Assembly (NCBI GenBank): GCA_963402885.1 | Contig: OY727101.1 | Coordinates: 14,918,417 to 14,982,416 of the forward strand | Length of the DNA stretch: 64,000 bases | Source of the DNA: Antedon bifida | Lineage: Eukaryota; Echinodermata; Crinoidea; Comatulida; Antedonidae | Reading direction: 5' to 3' | Shown: positions 1 through 12,481 of the stretch, in pieces | Layout of the letters: each line of letters opens with the position of its first letter | Position numbering within the stretch: position 1 is the stretch's first letter | Made by a program: the position numbers and the translations under genes | The notes under the pieces: model-generated | The model's database searches: none | Told to the model about the DNA's origin: nothing | What the model saw: the letters and a program-made list of their open reading frames with translations, nothing else

Positions 1-131
1 GTTGCTGAAAATAGAATTACAAAGTAAAGTTTGTGAACAGTCAAATCTGGACCTTTTCGAATTTTGACAGTCTACCAAAGCCAGATTTTTATAAAAAAGA
101 ATTACAGTACATCTACCCCTCCTTTGGGATA

Positions 132-295
132 CCCCTAATCAAGGGAAAAACAATTAAGAGGACACTTTCCTGTGAAAAGAACAAGGGGAAATATAGATTT
201 AGCACTATGGCCAACCCCTAATCAAGGGACATTTAAGAGGACACTTTCCTGTGAAAAGAACAAAGAGAAATATATGTTTTAACACCCCAGCCAAT
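132..295. repeat. Tandem pair of about 83-bp units
   Basis: Two adjacent units each start with CCCCTAATCAAGGGA and contain AAGAGGACACTTTCCTGTG, at 132 and 215. Related text (TAATTTGGGGACACCC) follows to about 350. The words resemble the dispersed CTATTAAGGGGACAC elements near 2.7, 18.4 and 36.3 kb, so this is probably part of the same interspersed family. No gene is visible in positions 1-457. Confidence 0.6.
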
Positions 296-457
296 CAATA
301 TTCAAGGAACGCCTCTAATTTGGGGACACCCTTATTAGGTGGACAATTAGGTGAGTCTCAAGGGATATGGGTTCTACTGGCCAGCTGAATAATAGGGTAT
401 TTCCTATAGTTGGCAAATGGAATGTGCATATTATCGTATTGTTTATAATTAATTAAC

Positions 458-3400
458 CTATACAAAAGAATAATACATACAATCAATTTCAGTTCCTTCG
501 GTGGAACTATCTGCAGCTGCTGTAGTTTTACTTGTACTTGGTTGAGAATCTAAATCTGAAGTTGCCGAGGCTACTGGTGTTGTCACTGTACTAGTGGCGG
601 ATACCGTAACAGTAGAAGCCGTACTGCTACTAGCTGGTACATTTATTCTATCAAAAATACAAAGAAATTCAGTGATGCACATAGTGGCGTAATGCAGAGA
701 ACTAGGGCCCTGGTCACTCCAATACTGGAGGCCTCAGGCATTTTTAGCCCTTTTCAACAAATTTTAATGAATTTCTTCTTGGCACTGCTCAGGGGTTTAG
801 CCAGAGAGCGCTCAAGTCTAATAGAGTAAAATTCCTCAACTTTATTAGGTCCTGAAGGTGTCCCCTTAATAGAGGTGTTACTGTACTACAAACAAGGCAG
901 TCTAAAGATTATTTGAAGCAAGTGTATGAATACGTACCCCAGGTTTTGCATTACTGTTGTATACTGTTGTATTTGTATCATAGCTGCATCTAGGAATGTG
1001 TGTATACTACGAAGGCATTCGATCCTCGCCTCCATATGAGATCTTTCCGTACCCTCCATAGCTCGTAATTCTTCATCATTCAAGCCTTGGAAATCTGGAG
1101 GAGGTCTAGGTGGTGGAATACCTGACAAGAGAAATCAAACACAAACACATTTTTTTTTAATCGAAAAACCGTGGATAGCTACATATTATAATGAATGGTT
1201 TTGTGTGATGTTTTTCTTGTTCTTTGTCCACGTTTTTTAATATTGTATTTTTATGGAGACAAAATAAATGAAATGAATAATTAAGTCTGACCTATCTACT
1301 ACAAAAATGTGGAAAATAAAAGCAGAAAGTGCCATTACTTACTAAATGGTGGAATCATAAAAGGTGGAGGCATCATAAATGGAGGGGGCATCATTCCCTG
1401 GAACAGTGGGGGTGGTGCAGTTGTTGTACTATCTGCTTCTGATGTACTGGTAGTGCCTAAATATAAATAAAACATTTAAACAAAGGTAAAAACTGGTGAT
1501 CAACTACAGTAAATTTAATGAAGTCAGTCAGTGTTATTACTTTTTGGGCGGTAGGAAACAAAAGGTAAACTATTTTATTTCAAAAGGCGAAGATTGAATT
1601 GCAAGTTTGCGTTATGGAAATTAAAGTATCAGAGATTACCTACAAGAAATAAAGTGTTTTTGCAAGAAAAGGGAACAATCTCTGTTCAAGCCACTGGGTT
1701 GCCAAAGGCCTCTGTGGTCAGGTTGAAACCTTACCAACCGTACTGGTGGCTACGGCCCTGAGTATGCAAAATAATGTCTTATGTATAATCAATATTCGGA
1801 TACAGCAAATTCATATAGTTTAGGAAGCAAATTTATTTGAAAGTTCCAGTTACCTTGTGTGGCATCTGCATTAGCTTGAGTTTGTGCAGGCTGAGGTGGT
1901 TGTGGAAAAGCCATTCCAGGCTGTGGGAATTGACCAGGCTGCGGAAACTGTGGGAATTGGCCAGGCTGCATTGGAAAAAACGGGAAGCCAGGAAATGGTG
2001 GCATCATGCCAGGAACTGCAAAGAAAATAAACAGAATTTTAGCTGATTCTTTGCTCTGTATCTATAATTTGTACAGTATCACAGGCAAATTCTTTGATAC
2101 AGAGTCACATAGGTATCATATGTGACACATTTTCATACTTATTATACAAACCTTATTGGTACAAGTGCCACATGTGATAATGTAATATATATGTGACATT
2201 GTATTACAAAATTTGCATATGATATTGGACATATGTATAATGTCATATGTGGAGGTACAGTACAGAGACTCATGTGAATTTTTGCACACATGATTGCACA
2301 CAAGGTCACGAGGTCAGGCCTTGTCTTACCATTTTGATTAGCATTTTGCTGTTGCTGCGGTGCCTGTGCTTGCTGCTGTGTTGGTGTTGTGGGCATGCGC
2401 AATACATCCATACGGCATGTTGGACAAGACTGTTGTCTTTGGAACCATGATCGAAGGCAGCTGGTGTGAAAGATGTGGTTGCATGGTAGCTTCTTACAGT
2501 TGGTGACCATCTCTTCACGGCAGATGATGCAGACGTTATCCCCAGCTGCCAGCTCTTCTGGCGTGGCATCTGGATAACTACAGAGGAAAACATAATGACA
2601 TGAGCCATTAAAGAGCTGAAAACCAATCACACATTATTGTAGTAGAACTCTCCCTTTGGACATTGATATTCAGTGACACCTCTATTAAGGGGACACAGGG
2701 GCAATATAAATTTGAAAACTACAGCTATACAGAGGACACCCCTTAAAGGGACATTTTGTTGGGTCCCAAAAGTGTCTCTTTAATAGAGGTTCTACTATAA
2801 TTTCTCCAATATCCAATGGATACAAATGTTCTACTTACAGTGTATTCATATTTCTGATAGCTCTTCTAGACAAAACAACATCATTGAGTGCTTTTTTAAA
2901 TGACCTAGTATAAAAGCAATATGCATATTAATAAAAATAAAATCATAATTTATTAAATGTTTCATATACTCAAGGATACACTGCTAAGTAATTTCTAATT
3001 AAAGTGACTGTTCAATTTATTATCAATACCATATTAATAATCTACAATTTTATGTTTAAATCAATATGCAAAACCCTTTTACTTAACTTATTACTTATAA
3101 CGAAAGACGAAAAATTAACATGATATATATTTACTTCCCGTTTGTAAAATTGTAAAAAAATAAGTCTACGGAAGCAATTAATCACACTAACATAGTCAAT
3201 AATTTATTTTCGCACTCCCTTAAATTTTACAGAAATAAATCTGGTCCGGTTTTGTTATACATTGGAACCTAATTAAAAATGAGCATAATAAATAAAACTA
3301 CCATTAATAGTAAGTCATTTATTTTTCCCCACCCTAACATTTTATGAAATTAAATTTCCGGGTTTGTTACACATTGAAACATAGTAAAGATGAGTATATT

Positions 3401-6400
3401 GTAATAATATATATAATAATATTGGAACCTATTTATTTTCGCACTTACTTAATTTCTACAAAATATGATAATATATTATTACATTACATCATAATGTTCC
3501 CTTTCAATGTTCATTTATCTAATAATGACAGGTCCGTATATTATTTACATTTTGTTTCATTATATAGATAAAAGTTGATATTATTTATTGTATCAAGTTT
3601 TACAAATCAACCAATTTCATATTGCCTTGTTAAATTTTGATGTGAAATTATAAAAAGAATGTATTGTACTAACCTCATTGCAAGATACATTGGCCTGATC
3701 GCAAACAATGGGAAAGTGTGCACTTTAATCATAATAGCCATAAACGCTGTGTATAATATCACCTTTATGAAGCCTGACAAAAAAGTTCCATACAAAAATT
3801 ATTGTTAAATATATAAATATTTGTATAAAGCTAAACTATCAAATGAAAATTAACGTGGTGGCAAACTAAAGAATTATCTTTTGACTCAAATATTTGGGCA
3901 TAACACTACCATATTTGGGCACATCACATGATTATTATACATATATATAGCATGGTTTTACTAACACTATACTTGTAAGATAAAAATAAAATTAGATCTG
4001 CTATTATCATATGTAATTAAGAAACCACTAAAACCTGTGGTTGACAAAAACAGTGTTTGATTTTATGATTTTAAAAACAGCTTATTCAACCGTACATTCG
4101 ATACTGGGCATTTTCAGTGTTTTAGTATTTTCGTTTTCCTGATAATACACTCTTTGCTATCATTACTAAAACTGTGATTTGCAAGGAGCCTCTGTATTCT
4201 TAAATATCAATATGAATACTAAATGATAAACATCCATTACACCAAGATTATGTATGGTTAAGGTCACGAAAGCGACTACGTAGCACACTATATAGAACTA
4301 ACAGATATCTTAATTCACTCGTACCTTTTTCCATCCGTGCTTTCAATGACAAATACTGTTGAATCACCTTGTAGTTTATTTTGTATAGTGTATATCTTTC
4401 TCTTTACTTGTTATATTTATTTTACTTATATATATTTTGTATGTTATTGTAATGTTATGTGAGTGATTGTGGCTGTCATGAATTTCCACAAGGACCAAAT
4501 AAATCTGAATCTGAAACTTACCCATGACAAGCTCTGTATAGAGTAGATAAACAGCCTTATTCTCCCATGGATTCTCACTTTGTAAGTCAATTGAATGCAA
4601 GCCGTACTTCAAGAAGACATTAACTACAACACTCAATAAAATAGCATACTGTACCAAAGAAAAATTTATTATTATATTATTAAAAATTAAAAAATACAAA
4701 CAAATAAATGGTATCTAAGGCTGAGTTACATACAGTTAGTTGGTTTAACTCCTGTGTGTGGCATAGGCGGACTCAGGATTCCTGCAGTCAAACACCATCT
4801 AACCCCAAATCCCACCTCACCCCCTATTCTCACACACATTTTGGGAATTACAATAAGAAAGATAGGATGATGTCCACCCACCCCCTTCTTCTTTCTTTAA
4901 TGTGCAAACATATTAGAGTCCTTTAATGTGCAAACTCATAAGAGCATAGTAGTAGTGCATGTCTGTTGGTCACATTATGCAGCCAAGCTTCTACCTAAAT
5001 TCTTAAAATCTGTGTTCCATCCACACGTTTCATTTATTTTATTAGTTTCATTTATATCAGAGGAACATTTTTATCTAGAGGTATAAGAGAGTCAAATGAT
5101 CACTCAAACACTTACGTCAGATGTTAAAAATAAAGCCTTACCTCAAAGCCAAAAACAAGCTGAACTGAGGCGCCCTTAGTCAGCGTATAGTGGTAAGCAT
5201 TGTGAATAAACAACATATCAAGACAACACAAAACAACCATTATCACTGAAAAAAAACCAAATAATCACACATTGAATACTTTATACTAGTACCTAGCAAC
5301 AACTGAAAATTCAATAGACTCACTGCATCCATGTAAACATTGATATGATTATAATAAACATTGAATGATTTAATTAAAATTAAATGAATGATGTACTTGG
5401 TAAAAATGAGAATACTTACTAATGGCTCGAAGATGGAATATCCACGATATTATTGGGCTTCTTTCCATCTAAAAATTTTTTTTGAAAATTGCATTATTTA
5501 AATGTTATTTTATAAATTTGTTACACAAAACAAAAACAAAACAAATGTTTAATCATTCAATTAGAAATAAATTTATCATATTAAATTTTTTTTAATTTAA
5601 AATGGTAATTACATAATCTACTCTGTCTTCTGCCAGCCAATGGAAACACTTGAGGAACAAAAGAAGAGTAAACATGGCAACAAATCGCGGACTGAAATCA
5701 TCACGAAACACGGTGAAAGCAAGGCAGGTTTCTGTCACTGCATACCAAGACCGCTCTATCATGTGCTTTAAAAAAAACAAATACAGTATATAATTTAAGG
5801 TACATATAGAACACTATATTTGAAATGATTGGCATTTAGTGACTGGCGTATATGGTTGAATATTTCATTACGCTTCTCGATTACGTACTTCCATTTCTGC
5901 ATCCCGTAATTGACCGAAAAACACTTTCTTGAAAAGTTTTCCCATTAGGACAACAAACACCAAGGCTTGCGAGTATAGTACCTATAACATAAAATAAAAC
6001 ATTTATTTAATAATAGTACAGTAGTATGTAGAAAAACAAGATGTGATGTACAAGTATTAGCCTAGCCTACCTAGCACTAGATAGATGGTAGAGTATGATA
6101 AATCAAATAAACAATAATAATAAAATATTAATATTAACCATAATATAGAAAAAAGACAAGCAATCTGACTGACTGATAACATAATATATTCATACATTTA
6201 TTTCTCTAGCCTACTCGACTATTCTAGGCCTGCTCTTACAACCCGAGACAACTTCGCGAGGCAGCCAGGAGGAAGGCGGACAAGGAAGAATAGTGCTTTA
6301 CTCTAGCTAGGCCTAGGCTAGGCTTATTTATACTGTATTATCATCATCCCTTTTCATCTTCACAAACTTACCGCCATGCTTGCATTTGATTTTGTAATAT

Positions 6401-6500
6401 ACACCATTGACGGGTAAAATTGTTTCTTTTGAAAATATGCATGTCCAACGACTGCAAAAGTAAGCACAAAGCTTAAAGATGTAACAATTGCACCTCTCAT
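458..6500 (-). CDS. SYVN1: E3 ubiquitin ligase synoviolin (HRD1)
   Basis: HRD1 is the multi-pass ER ubiquitin ligase of ER-associated degradation. Thirteen coding exons were joined by splice sites: 6500-6372, 5981-5889, 5765-5613, 5468-5420, 5245-5142, 4648-4522, 3773-3674, 2904-2839, 2577-2330, 2015-1854, 1456-1343, 1121-938 and 647-458. All phases fit and give about 396 aa. The first 250 residues are hydrophobic spans with family motifs such as RSWYAVTETCLAFTVFRDDF and SENPWENKAVY. A complete RING-H2 (CIICREEM, CNHIFHTSC, CPTC) starts near residue 290. A Pro/Gln-rich linker follows, then the conserved ELRAMEG...LDAAMIQIQQY block. The protein is much shorter than vertebrate SYVN1 (about 617 aa). 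A GTATGT donor at 480-475 suggests the last exon may splice onward to exons left of the window. Confidence 0.95.
681..830. repeat. AGTGGCGTAA-ended MITE, right end degraded
   Basis: Starts AGTGGCGTAATGCAGAGA and contains CTGGAGGCCT, TTTTAGCCCTTTTCAACA and a GGGTTTAGC block, in the same order as the intact copy at 36973-37116. The right terminal repeat is not recognisable. It lies in the intron before the last coding exon of SYVN1. Confidence 0.55.
2635..2803. repeat. Inverted-repeat element of the CTATTAAGGGGACAC family
   Basis: The left end reads TTGTAGTAGAACTCTCC and the right end is TTAATAGAGGTTCTACTATAA, which are imperfect reverse complements. Inside are CCTCTATTAAGGGGACAC and its near inverse. 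It sits in an intron of SYVN1. Single ends of the family occur at 845-885, 18290-18515 and 36215-36440. Confidence 0.55.
3884..3945. repeat. Fragment of the 6-copy palindromic MITE
   Basis: Contains two CATATTTGGGCA-type units followed by ACATCACATG, as in the interior of the full copies at 9.1, 31.7 and 63.2 kb. No terminal inverted repeats are visible here. The fragment is in an intron of SYVN1. Confidence 0.5.
4376..4520 (+). mobile_element. Probable LINE 3' end
   Basis: A T-rich segment ends in CAAGGACCAAATAAATCTGAATCTGAA, with the short AATCTG tail repeat and AATAAA typical of non-LTR retrotransposon 3' ends. No protein-coding remnant is visible. It lies in a SYVN1 intron and ends beside the donor of exon 6. 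Confidence 0.4.
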
Positions 6501-7342
6501 TTTCTTGTAGGCAGTTTAGGCTAGGCTCGTCGTCGTGTAAATTCTTCTAGCGAAAAACATCGAGTTGACACGGTTTATTTGAGAAAGTTCAAAGTTCATA
6601 TTTATTACACGTCGTTTAACTTTCTAATTTACATATGCCTTATATGGTGATTCATTTGCCTTTTATAAACAATAAAGTCTATTGCGTTTATGATTGGTTG
6701 AAAAGTACACACTTGTTCCGGATGAGTAGTTACGCAGCAGCAGAGAACCAGCTGAAAAAAAACAGCAGCACAGCCCAAAAAGTTGGGAAATCATTTCAAC
6801 ATTATGTAAGTTATTACTATTTATGTTATTAAATTCGACACCCGACAGTCATTACTGTTATATATGAAGCATTGCAAAGTTGAATGCATGCTAGCCTATT
6901 TTTTATCTCTTTTATATATCTGCTGCTGACTCGGGCGGGCGAGAGCAGACGTGCGAGAGCAGACGTACGTGCTAGGCTGGACATGCTGCGGTTCATATGC
7001 GCGTAAAAAAGCAGCCGATATGTATAAACATAATACTATAGCGCCTAGAAATGACATCGTTATTCTTTTACTTTGTATTATGTTTTTTGTTTGCAATTGA
7101 AATACAATTTTATTTTAGTCGTTGTATAAATATCGTATACTTATTCCACATACGTTTACAGAATTGAGTATTTCTGTTTAAAGTTTGATATATTTTAATG
7201 TATTTCTTTGTTTAAAAAGTTTAATAGGGCCTACTCACTGTCTGTCAAAAAAGTAGTCTAGCCTAGGCCCATATACAACAAGGAACAATCATAACCATCT
7301 GTCTATGTGACCTAAATACGATTTAAGCACCAGACTTGAAAA
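6501..7342. promoter_or_regulatory. Shared SYVN1/SPDYA divergent promoter region
   Basis: The SYVN1 start (-) and the SPDYA start (+) face away from each other across about 840 bp, so both genes must be driven from this interval or just outside it. I see no clear TATA box at a useful distance. A GC-richer stretch at 6920-7020 holds repeated GAGAGCAGACGT words. Confidence 0.5.
6600..6805 (+). other. Possible 5' untranslated exon with uORF
   Basis: A good donor TAT|GTAAGT follows an open frame whose ATG at 6722 begins MSSYAAAENQLKK. Splicing this donor to an acceptor just before 7334 (CACCAG) would stop the frame at TGA 7337-7339, four bases before the SPDYA ATG. I therefore read it as a candidate non-coding first exon of SPDYA rather than an N-terminal extension. 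It could instead be an unrelated small gene. Confidence 0.3.
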
Positions 7343-9611
7343 ATGGAGGATAACGACGAACGCATCTTTGAGCCATTGAAAACATTTATTGTAACCCCAC
7401 CATCATCAAATGATGGCATCGAAAGTGGTCATCAAAAGATTGTAGAACGTGTCTTAGTAACTAGTGTACCAGATGCTAATGGATGGAAGAGAAGACACGA
7501 CTGGCAAGGGATCGATTCGGACATGATTGGTTCTCTAGCACCCATTAAAAGATTAAAGAACTCATCAATGACAGTAAAAAGCAAAGAGATGAATGCTTAT
7601 TTTAAACTTTTTGGTATGATATTTTAAATTATTAATGATTACACAGATCTTGCTATTGTATTGATCAGTCTTTCAAATTTTTGAATATGTGTTATAAAGT
7701 ATTATTATTTCAACAGAAAATGAAATAATTCAGGATTTTCTATGGATGGACAAATGTGCAAAAATAGCCGACAAGGTACGGTATATTACCAATCCCTTTC
7801 AACTTTTTCAACTACTTGGAGTATGTATTAAAACATTTTTATTTTTATGTTTAAATTGTAATTATAGTAAGAAGAAAAGTAAATAAAGTGATAATTAAGT
7901 TTTTCAACAATAAGTTAGTGTTTAATGTTTTTCTTTCTTCCAGTACCTTTTAGCAATGGTCTTTGCTTATTTTAAGAGAGCAGAATTTAAGATCAAACAG
8001 TTCACCAAAATGAATTTCTTTATTGCATTGTAAGTTTAAAAATCCTATTATTGCTTTAAATAAATGTTTATTGCATTGTAAGTTTAAAAAAAAATCCTTG
8101 CTTTAAACAAATGTTAAATAAAAAATTGTGTTTAGATTTTGTTTTTTATTTATATAAATTGTAGAGTGTGTATTTTGTACCTTGAAAGTTAAATGTAATA
8201 ACGATATGAATATGTTAATAAGATTTTACTTACAAGTTCTGAATTGTATTATTATAATTATTAGGTACCTTGCAAATGATATGGAAGAGGATGAAGAGGA
8301 TTTTAAATATGAGATCTTTCCATGGGCTCTTGGCAGAGATTGGAGACATAAATATACTAGGTTTTTACGCAAAAAGGACCTTTTCTGGAAGTCGATTAAC
8401 TTCAGAGCTGCAGTTAGTAGACGATGTTGTGAAGAGGTAGGCTTTTAATATATTACAGCCATTATTTAGGACACACAAAATGTGTATTCAGTACAAAAAA
8501 AACCCTTGATTCTCTGTACTGCATCACCACATTTGTATCACATGTGATGCCTGTATTATGTTGTTATATATGTGACACTAAGAATGTGCCAATGATTTTC
8601 ACAGCTAATTTCAATAACATAATATGCCCTAACTGCTAAGTATTAACTTTTGTAAAGGTTGCCATATTGATGGCACAAAAGAACATTACAAATATCTATT
8701 ACTATAAACTGGTAAAGGTTACCCTAATGATAACATTGCACATTTATGCTTGATATTCTATATAATACTACTTGTTTTCAGATAATGGCAATTGCCCCAT
8801 ATCATGGGATTTGGCAACGCAATAGAGCCGACCACCATGGTGGAGCTTACAGGAACTATGACACAGACGACGAATTTCTGCCCCGTGGGCCTGGTGCTTC
8901 ACCGGTCCTCTGTGAGGCTTGTGCCAAGAAAGGAACTTGCGTATATACACCATCAAGTTCTGAAGAGACAGATGATGGCTGCTTACTTCTGTATTCTTGC
9001 ACTGATACCTCAGATGAGGAGACTGACCAAGCAGTACCAAAGAGTTTTGATATGAGAGGTAATGTTTTTTTTAACATTTTCCAATTATCTAAAGCTCTGT
9101 CTACACTATCAAATTTTATGTGACAAAAAATGTGATGTGCCCATATATAGACACGATGATATCATATCACTACCATATTTGGGCATATCACTACCATATT
9201 TAGGCACACACTTTTTTTGTCACACTAGTTTGATAGTGTAGACAGGGCTTTATTCAAATTGTGAAGGACATTGAACTATCTACCTTTTGGCTCTTTTTTT
9301 AATACACTTTTACAAGTCATTTAGTTATAGAATTGTCAGGTTCTTAAAGGGCTTGTTCAGACTTAATTCTTTACCAGGCTAAGTTGGCTCTTCAGACCAA
9401 TTATTGTTAACTTTCAAGTAGGTAGTTCACCAACTTACTTGGGTAAACTAAGTGTTGAATGCGCCCACATTTAAGTTATTCTTTCACCAGCAAACCAGTT
9501 ACCACACTTTGCCTGTTTACCAATATTTGTTGTATTTTTACAGGTCTTCAGAACACATTACAAACCAGTGATGACTCCTACTCCTACTTTTGGGCTGATA
9601 AAGATGAGTAA
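7343..9611 (+). CDS. SPDYA: Speedy/RINGO cell-cycle regulator A
   Basis: Speedy/RINGO proteins bind and activate CDK1/CDK2 without cyclin, mainly in meiotic maturation and G1/S. Six exons fit in phase: 7343-7613, 7717-7775, 7944-8029, 8265-8436, 8782-9058 and 9544-9611, giving about 310 aa, close to vertebrate SPDYA. The Speedy box begins near residue 90 ([35 protein letters not shown]) and continues through [15 protein letters not shown] and [20 protein letters not shown]. These are hallmark family sequences. The C-terminal tail is acidic and Ser/Thr-rich. A polyadenylation signal AATAAA is at 9620, nine bases after the stop. Intron 5 carries two transposon copies (9091-9251 and 9349-9455). 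Confidence 0.95.
9091..9251. mobile_element. Palindromic MITE, copy 1
   Basis: The terminal inverted repeats are AAAGCTCTGTCTACACTATC and GATAGTGTAGACAGGGCTTT. The interior is palindromic (TGTGATGTGCCCATATAT and its inverse) and includes two CACTACCATATTTGGGC-type units. It encodes no protein and sits in SPDYA intron 5. Confidence 0.85.
9349..9455. mobile_element. Second MITE-like family, copy 1
   Basis: Begins GGGCTTGTTCAGACTTAA and contains ACCAGGCTAAGTTGG; the inverse CCAACTTACTTGGGTAAACT lies near the other end. The copy at 53028-53150 has the same plan. It is in SPDYA intron 5. Confidence 0.6.
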
Positions 9612-10475
9612 TATATTATAATAAAGTGGTGCATTCTTCACCAATTCTTGTTGCTGTATCTCCACATACAGCAATGTGTTTAGTATCATAAGCAACTTCC
9701 ACAATAAAGCATCACATGTGGTGCCTCTATCATGGAAGGTTAGGTAAAGGGTTAGGCTAGGGTGTATGATACAGGCATCACTTATGAATCACATCACAGA
9801 ATTTGCCTTGATACTGGACAAATTTAATACTAAGAAATGACTGGAATCTACTGTAATACAGCAATAAATAACATATGGAAGAGGAATACGAATCTTTCAA
9901 TTACGAAAAAAATTAAGTTACAATTTTGTTGAATAAGTTAACAGTTAACTTTTTAAAGAAGAGTGGGGATTTATATAATAATATTTAAAACAATATTTTT
10001 TTTCTGCTAAAATAGTATTGTATTATGTTTAGAGGTATACATGTAGAATGTATAGTACATGTAAAAAAAAAATACCAAGCAAAAAAGGTCCAGCTCTTTT
10101 TGTCCCTCTTTGTGGGTAGAGGACTGGGGTGCAAATATGACCATGACCTTTTCAAATGGGGGAGTGCAGTATTTAGGTTTCTTAACAAATAGTAAAATGA
10201 ACACGTCTTCATACATTAAACAATAGTTTTTGTTTAAAAGAGTAAAGAATAGAGTTTATTTAGTCAAAATATTTGTTTACTTTCTAATAATTCAAAGTGA
10301 TGACTTCTTTTATGTTTAGGCAAAATAGAAATAAATAAAATTAAAACTTATTTTTAATGTTTAGAACTTAATAAATTATACATAAATAGAAAAGATTTTT
10401 ACTTTAGAAGAAGTACAGATTATATATAAAAAACCTATTTATTTATTTATTGTACTATTACTGTAGTATAACCAC

Positions 10476-10505
10476 GGAAGAGTGAAATTGTAATTTTACT
10501 CTTCC
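10476..10505. repeat. Hairpin GGAAGAGT...ACTCTTCC
   Basis: Inverted repeat with 8-bp outer arms and further pairing (AAATTG/AATTT) inside. It is followed at once by CCTGG, recalling the CAGGGA hairpins nearby. Confidence 0.55.
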
Positions 10506-10556
10506 CTGGTATGGAAAATATTTTTAAAAAGATGTACTGTACCTATAGGCCTGTCC

Positions 10557-10588
10557 CTATCAGGGAGGTATTTATAACTCCCTGATAG
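10557..10588. repeat. Hairpin CTATCAGGGAG...CTCCCTGATAG
   Basis: Perfect 11-bp arms separated by 10 bp, and flanked on both sides by AGGCCT. It shares the AGGGAG/CTCCCT core with the hairpin at 34954-34978. Confidence 0.7.
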
Positions 10589-10989
10589 GCCTATTGTGTG
10601 CAAGGAGCAATGGGTTGATAAAACTGATATTTTATATAACAAAATATATCTGTTCAATCAGAGACCGATGTTCTGTTGACTAGATGACCTTTAAAATGTT
10701 TTTAATTAGTGACGTGCTGACCATATTTATTAACCTTTTTTTCTTATAGAAAAAAAGTACATAGACAAGTTAATGTATTCTATTTATCATAGTAGATGTA
10801 CCATAATAATAAATATCAGTAAATGATTTGTTTGTATGGTAAATATTACATGGTTATACTTTAATGTGATTGAATCATATTTATGTGATTGTATAAAAAA
10901 AGACAATAAAGTTATAGTTGTTATTTATTTTGCAGGTTTAAACATTTATTTACAAAACGGTATATGTTGATGGGGTCCAATTTAGAATT

Positions 10990-11101
10990 TTTGCCTACAC
11001 TATCAAGCTAGTTTGACAAAAAAAAGTGTGATGTGCCCAAATATGGTAGTGATATGACATCATTTTTTGTCACATAAAGTTTGATAGTGTAGACAGAGGT
11101 T
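10990..11101. mobile_element. Palindromic MITE, copy 2 (short)
   Basis: Runs from CCTACACTATCAAGCTAGTTTGAC to TTTGATAGTGTAGACAG, with a single AAATATGGTAGTGATATGAC interior. It is the shortest recognisable copy. Confidence 0.8.
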
Positions 11102-12159
11102 ACTAGTTAGTATCATCTTAATCATTCTCCAAAATCTGAAATTGCCTTCAAAATCAAAGTCTTTTGTTGATGAATGATTGGTGTGTTTCTCTTCTTTGAA
11201 GATTCTAAGGCTGCTTAGCTATTAAGTATTATCAATTTAAACAAACAACAACACCTTATTCATGATGACGTTGATTGAAACACCGTCTAGAAAAACCGCA
11301 ATTGGGCCAATTGGAAAACACTATTTTTTTAAAGAATCTTTTGAAAGCCAAATCAGTTGCCAAAAAGATGTTTTTATATCTCAACTCAATCTCTGATCGT
11401 TTGCATTTATCAGCTTTTAAATATCTCTAGGCTAGGCCTAGGGCCAATCTATTGCTTAATTATGTGACAAATAATTCTTAATTCAACCATGGATTCCAAT
11501 CGTGTAATGAAAATTGATCCTCCTGATGTGTTGACAAAGCTCAGAAATCTGAGTCTGGTCTTAATACATGAATGTGTTTATTTATACATAAACAATATTT
11601 GAACAGCAATACATATCACTTTTTGAAGCAAAAACAAACAAACCTCACTACTACTACTGTACTGAGATTTATTTACTCGGCTGCATGTTTTCAAAACAAA
11701 CGCACGTGTAGCGTTTAAGCAAAACTATCTTTATTATAGAGGGCGCTCATACTAAAAAAGTTAAGATCAGATCAGAACAAGAAATATTTCTTACAAAAAA
11801 CCACCGCTCGACTTTTTGACGTAACAGTTTAATTGTTTTTTCTTCATCAAATGATGCTTTTTTCAAAAATTTATATTCTATTTAATAATTTAAGAAATAA
11901 TGATTTATTATCTGAAATGCTCTATTTAATCATAAAGCACATATCGGGTATTAAATACCTAACTTTTTTTAGGATGTATTATTATAATTGGATTTAGCTT
12001 ATCAATCAATTAATTAAATTCGCAATCGGACAATCAATTTTTATTGCAGAATAAAGTCCGTGGCCTATCGATGTACTGAGAACAAAAATATAAAACTAAC
12101 TATAGTAGTACTGTTCATATTCCGGCGTAGGGACGTTACTCCCAAAGGTCGAATGACCC

Positions 12160-12342
12160 ACATACCTCCAACATTCCAATCAATTAAGGATCCCAATGGA
12201 AATAAGCTAATAAGCTTTTTGGGCTATCCTGGAAAATCTTTTATAAATGTATTATTTGTAATGTCCGTAATTTATGTTATCACTTTGTATATGTATTTTT
12301 TATGATGATTTTCCTAATAAATTCAAATCAAATCAAATCAAA
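12160..12342 (+). mobile_element. Probable LINE 3' end with AAATC tail
   Basis: Ends in CCTAATAAATTC followed by several AAATC repeats, a tail form common in non-LTR elements. The upstream open frame (12060-12302) has a hydrophobic end and resembles no protein I know. Confidence 0.4.
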
Positions 12343-12364
12343 CAATTCATCTAGCGGCACACAC

Positions 12365-12380
12365 CAGGGAAGCTTCCCTG
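12365..12380. repeat. Perfect 16-bp palindrome CAGGGAAGCTTCCCTG
   Basis: The sequence is its own reverse complement and has the same CAGGGA arm as other hairpins in the window. Confidence 0.6.
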
Positions 12381-12481
12381 ATATATACAAAACTATTTAC
12401 CATAGAGGAAGGATTTGACCCGGCGTTATTCAATGATAAATGCCTACGTTAACAGCCAGATTACCTGTCTGATCGCATAGA

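Larger units (their letters stand above)
9612..12481. other. Intergenic region, repeats only
   Basis: Contains the SPDYA polyadenylation signal, several short hairpins (10476-10505, 10557-10588, 12365-12380), a MITE copy and a probable LINE 3' end. The reading frames in it are short and have no coding character. CACGTG at 11703 is an isolated E-box. Confidence 0.6.

Noticed and set aside
8768..9077. Other-frame ORFs over SPDYA exon 5
   Set aside because: Overlap a well-supported SPDYA exon and have no splice or family support.
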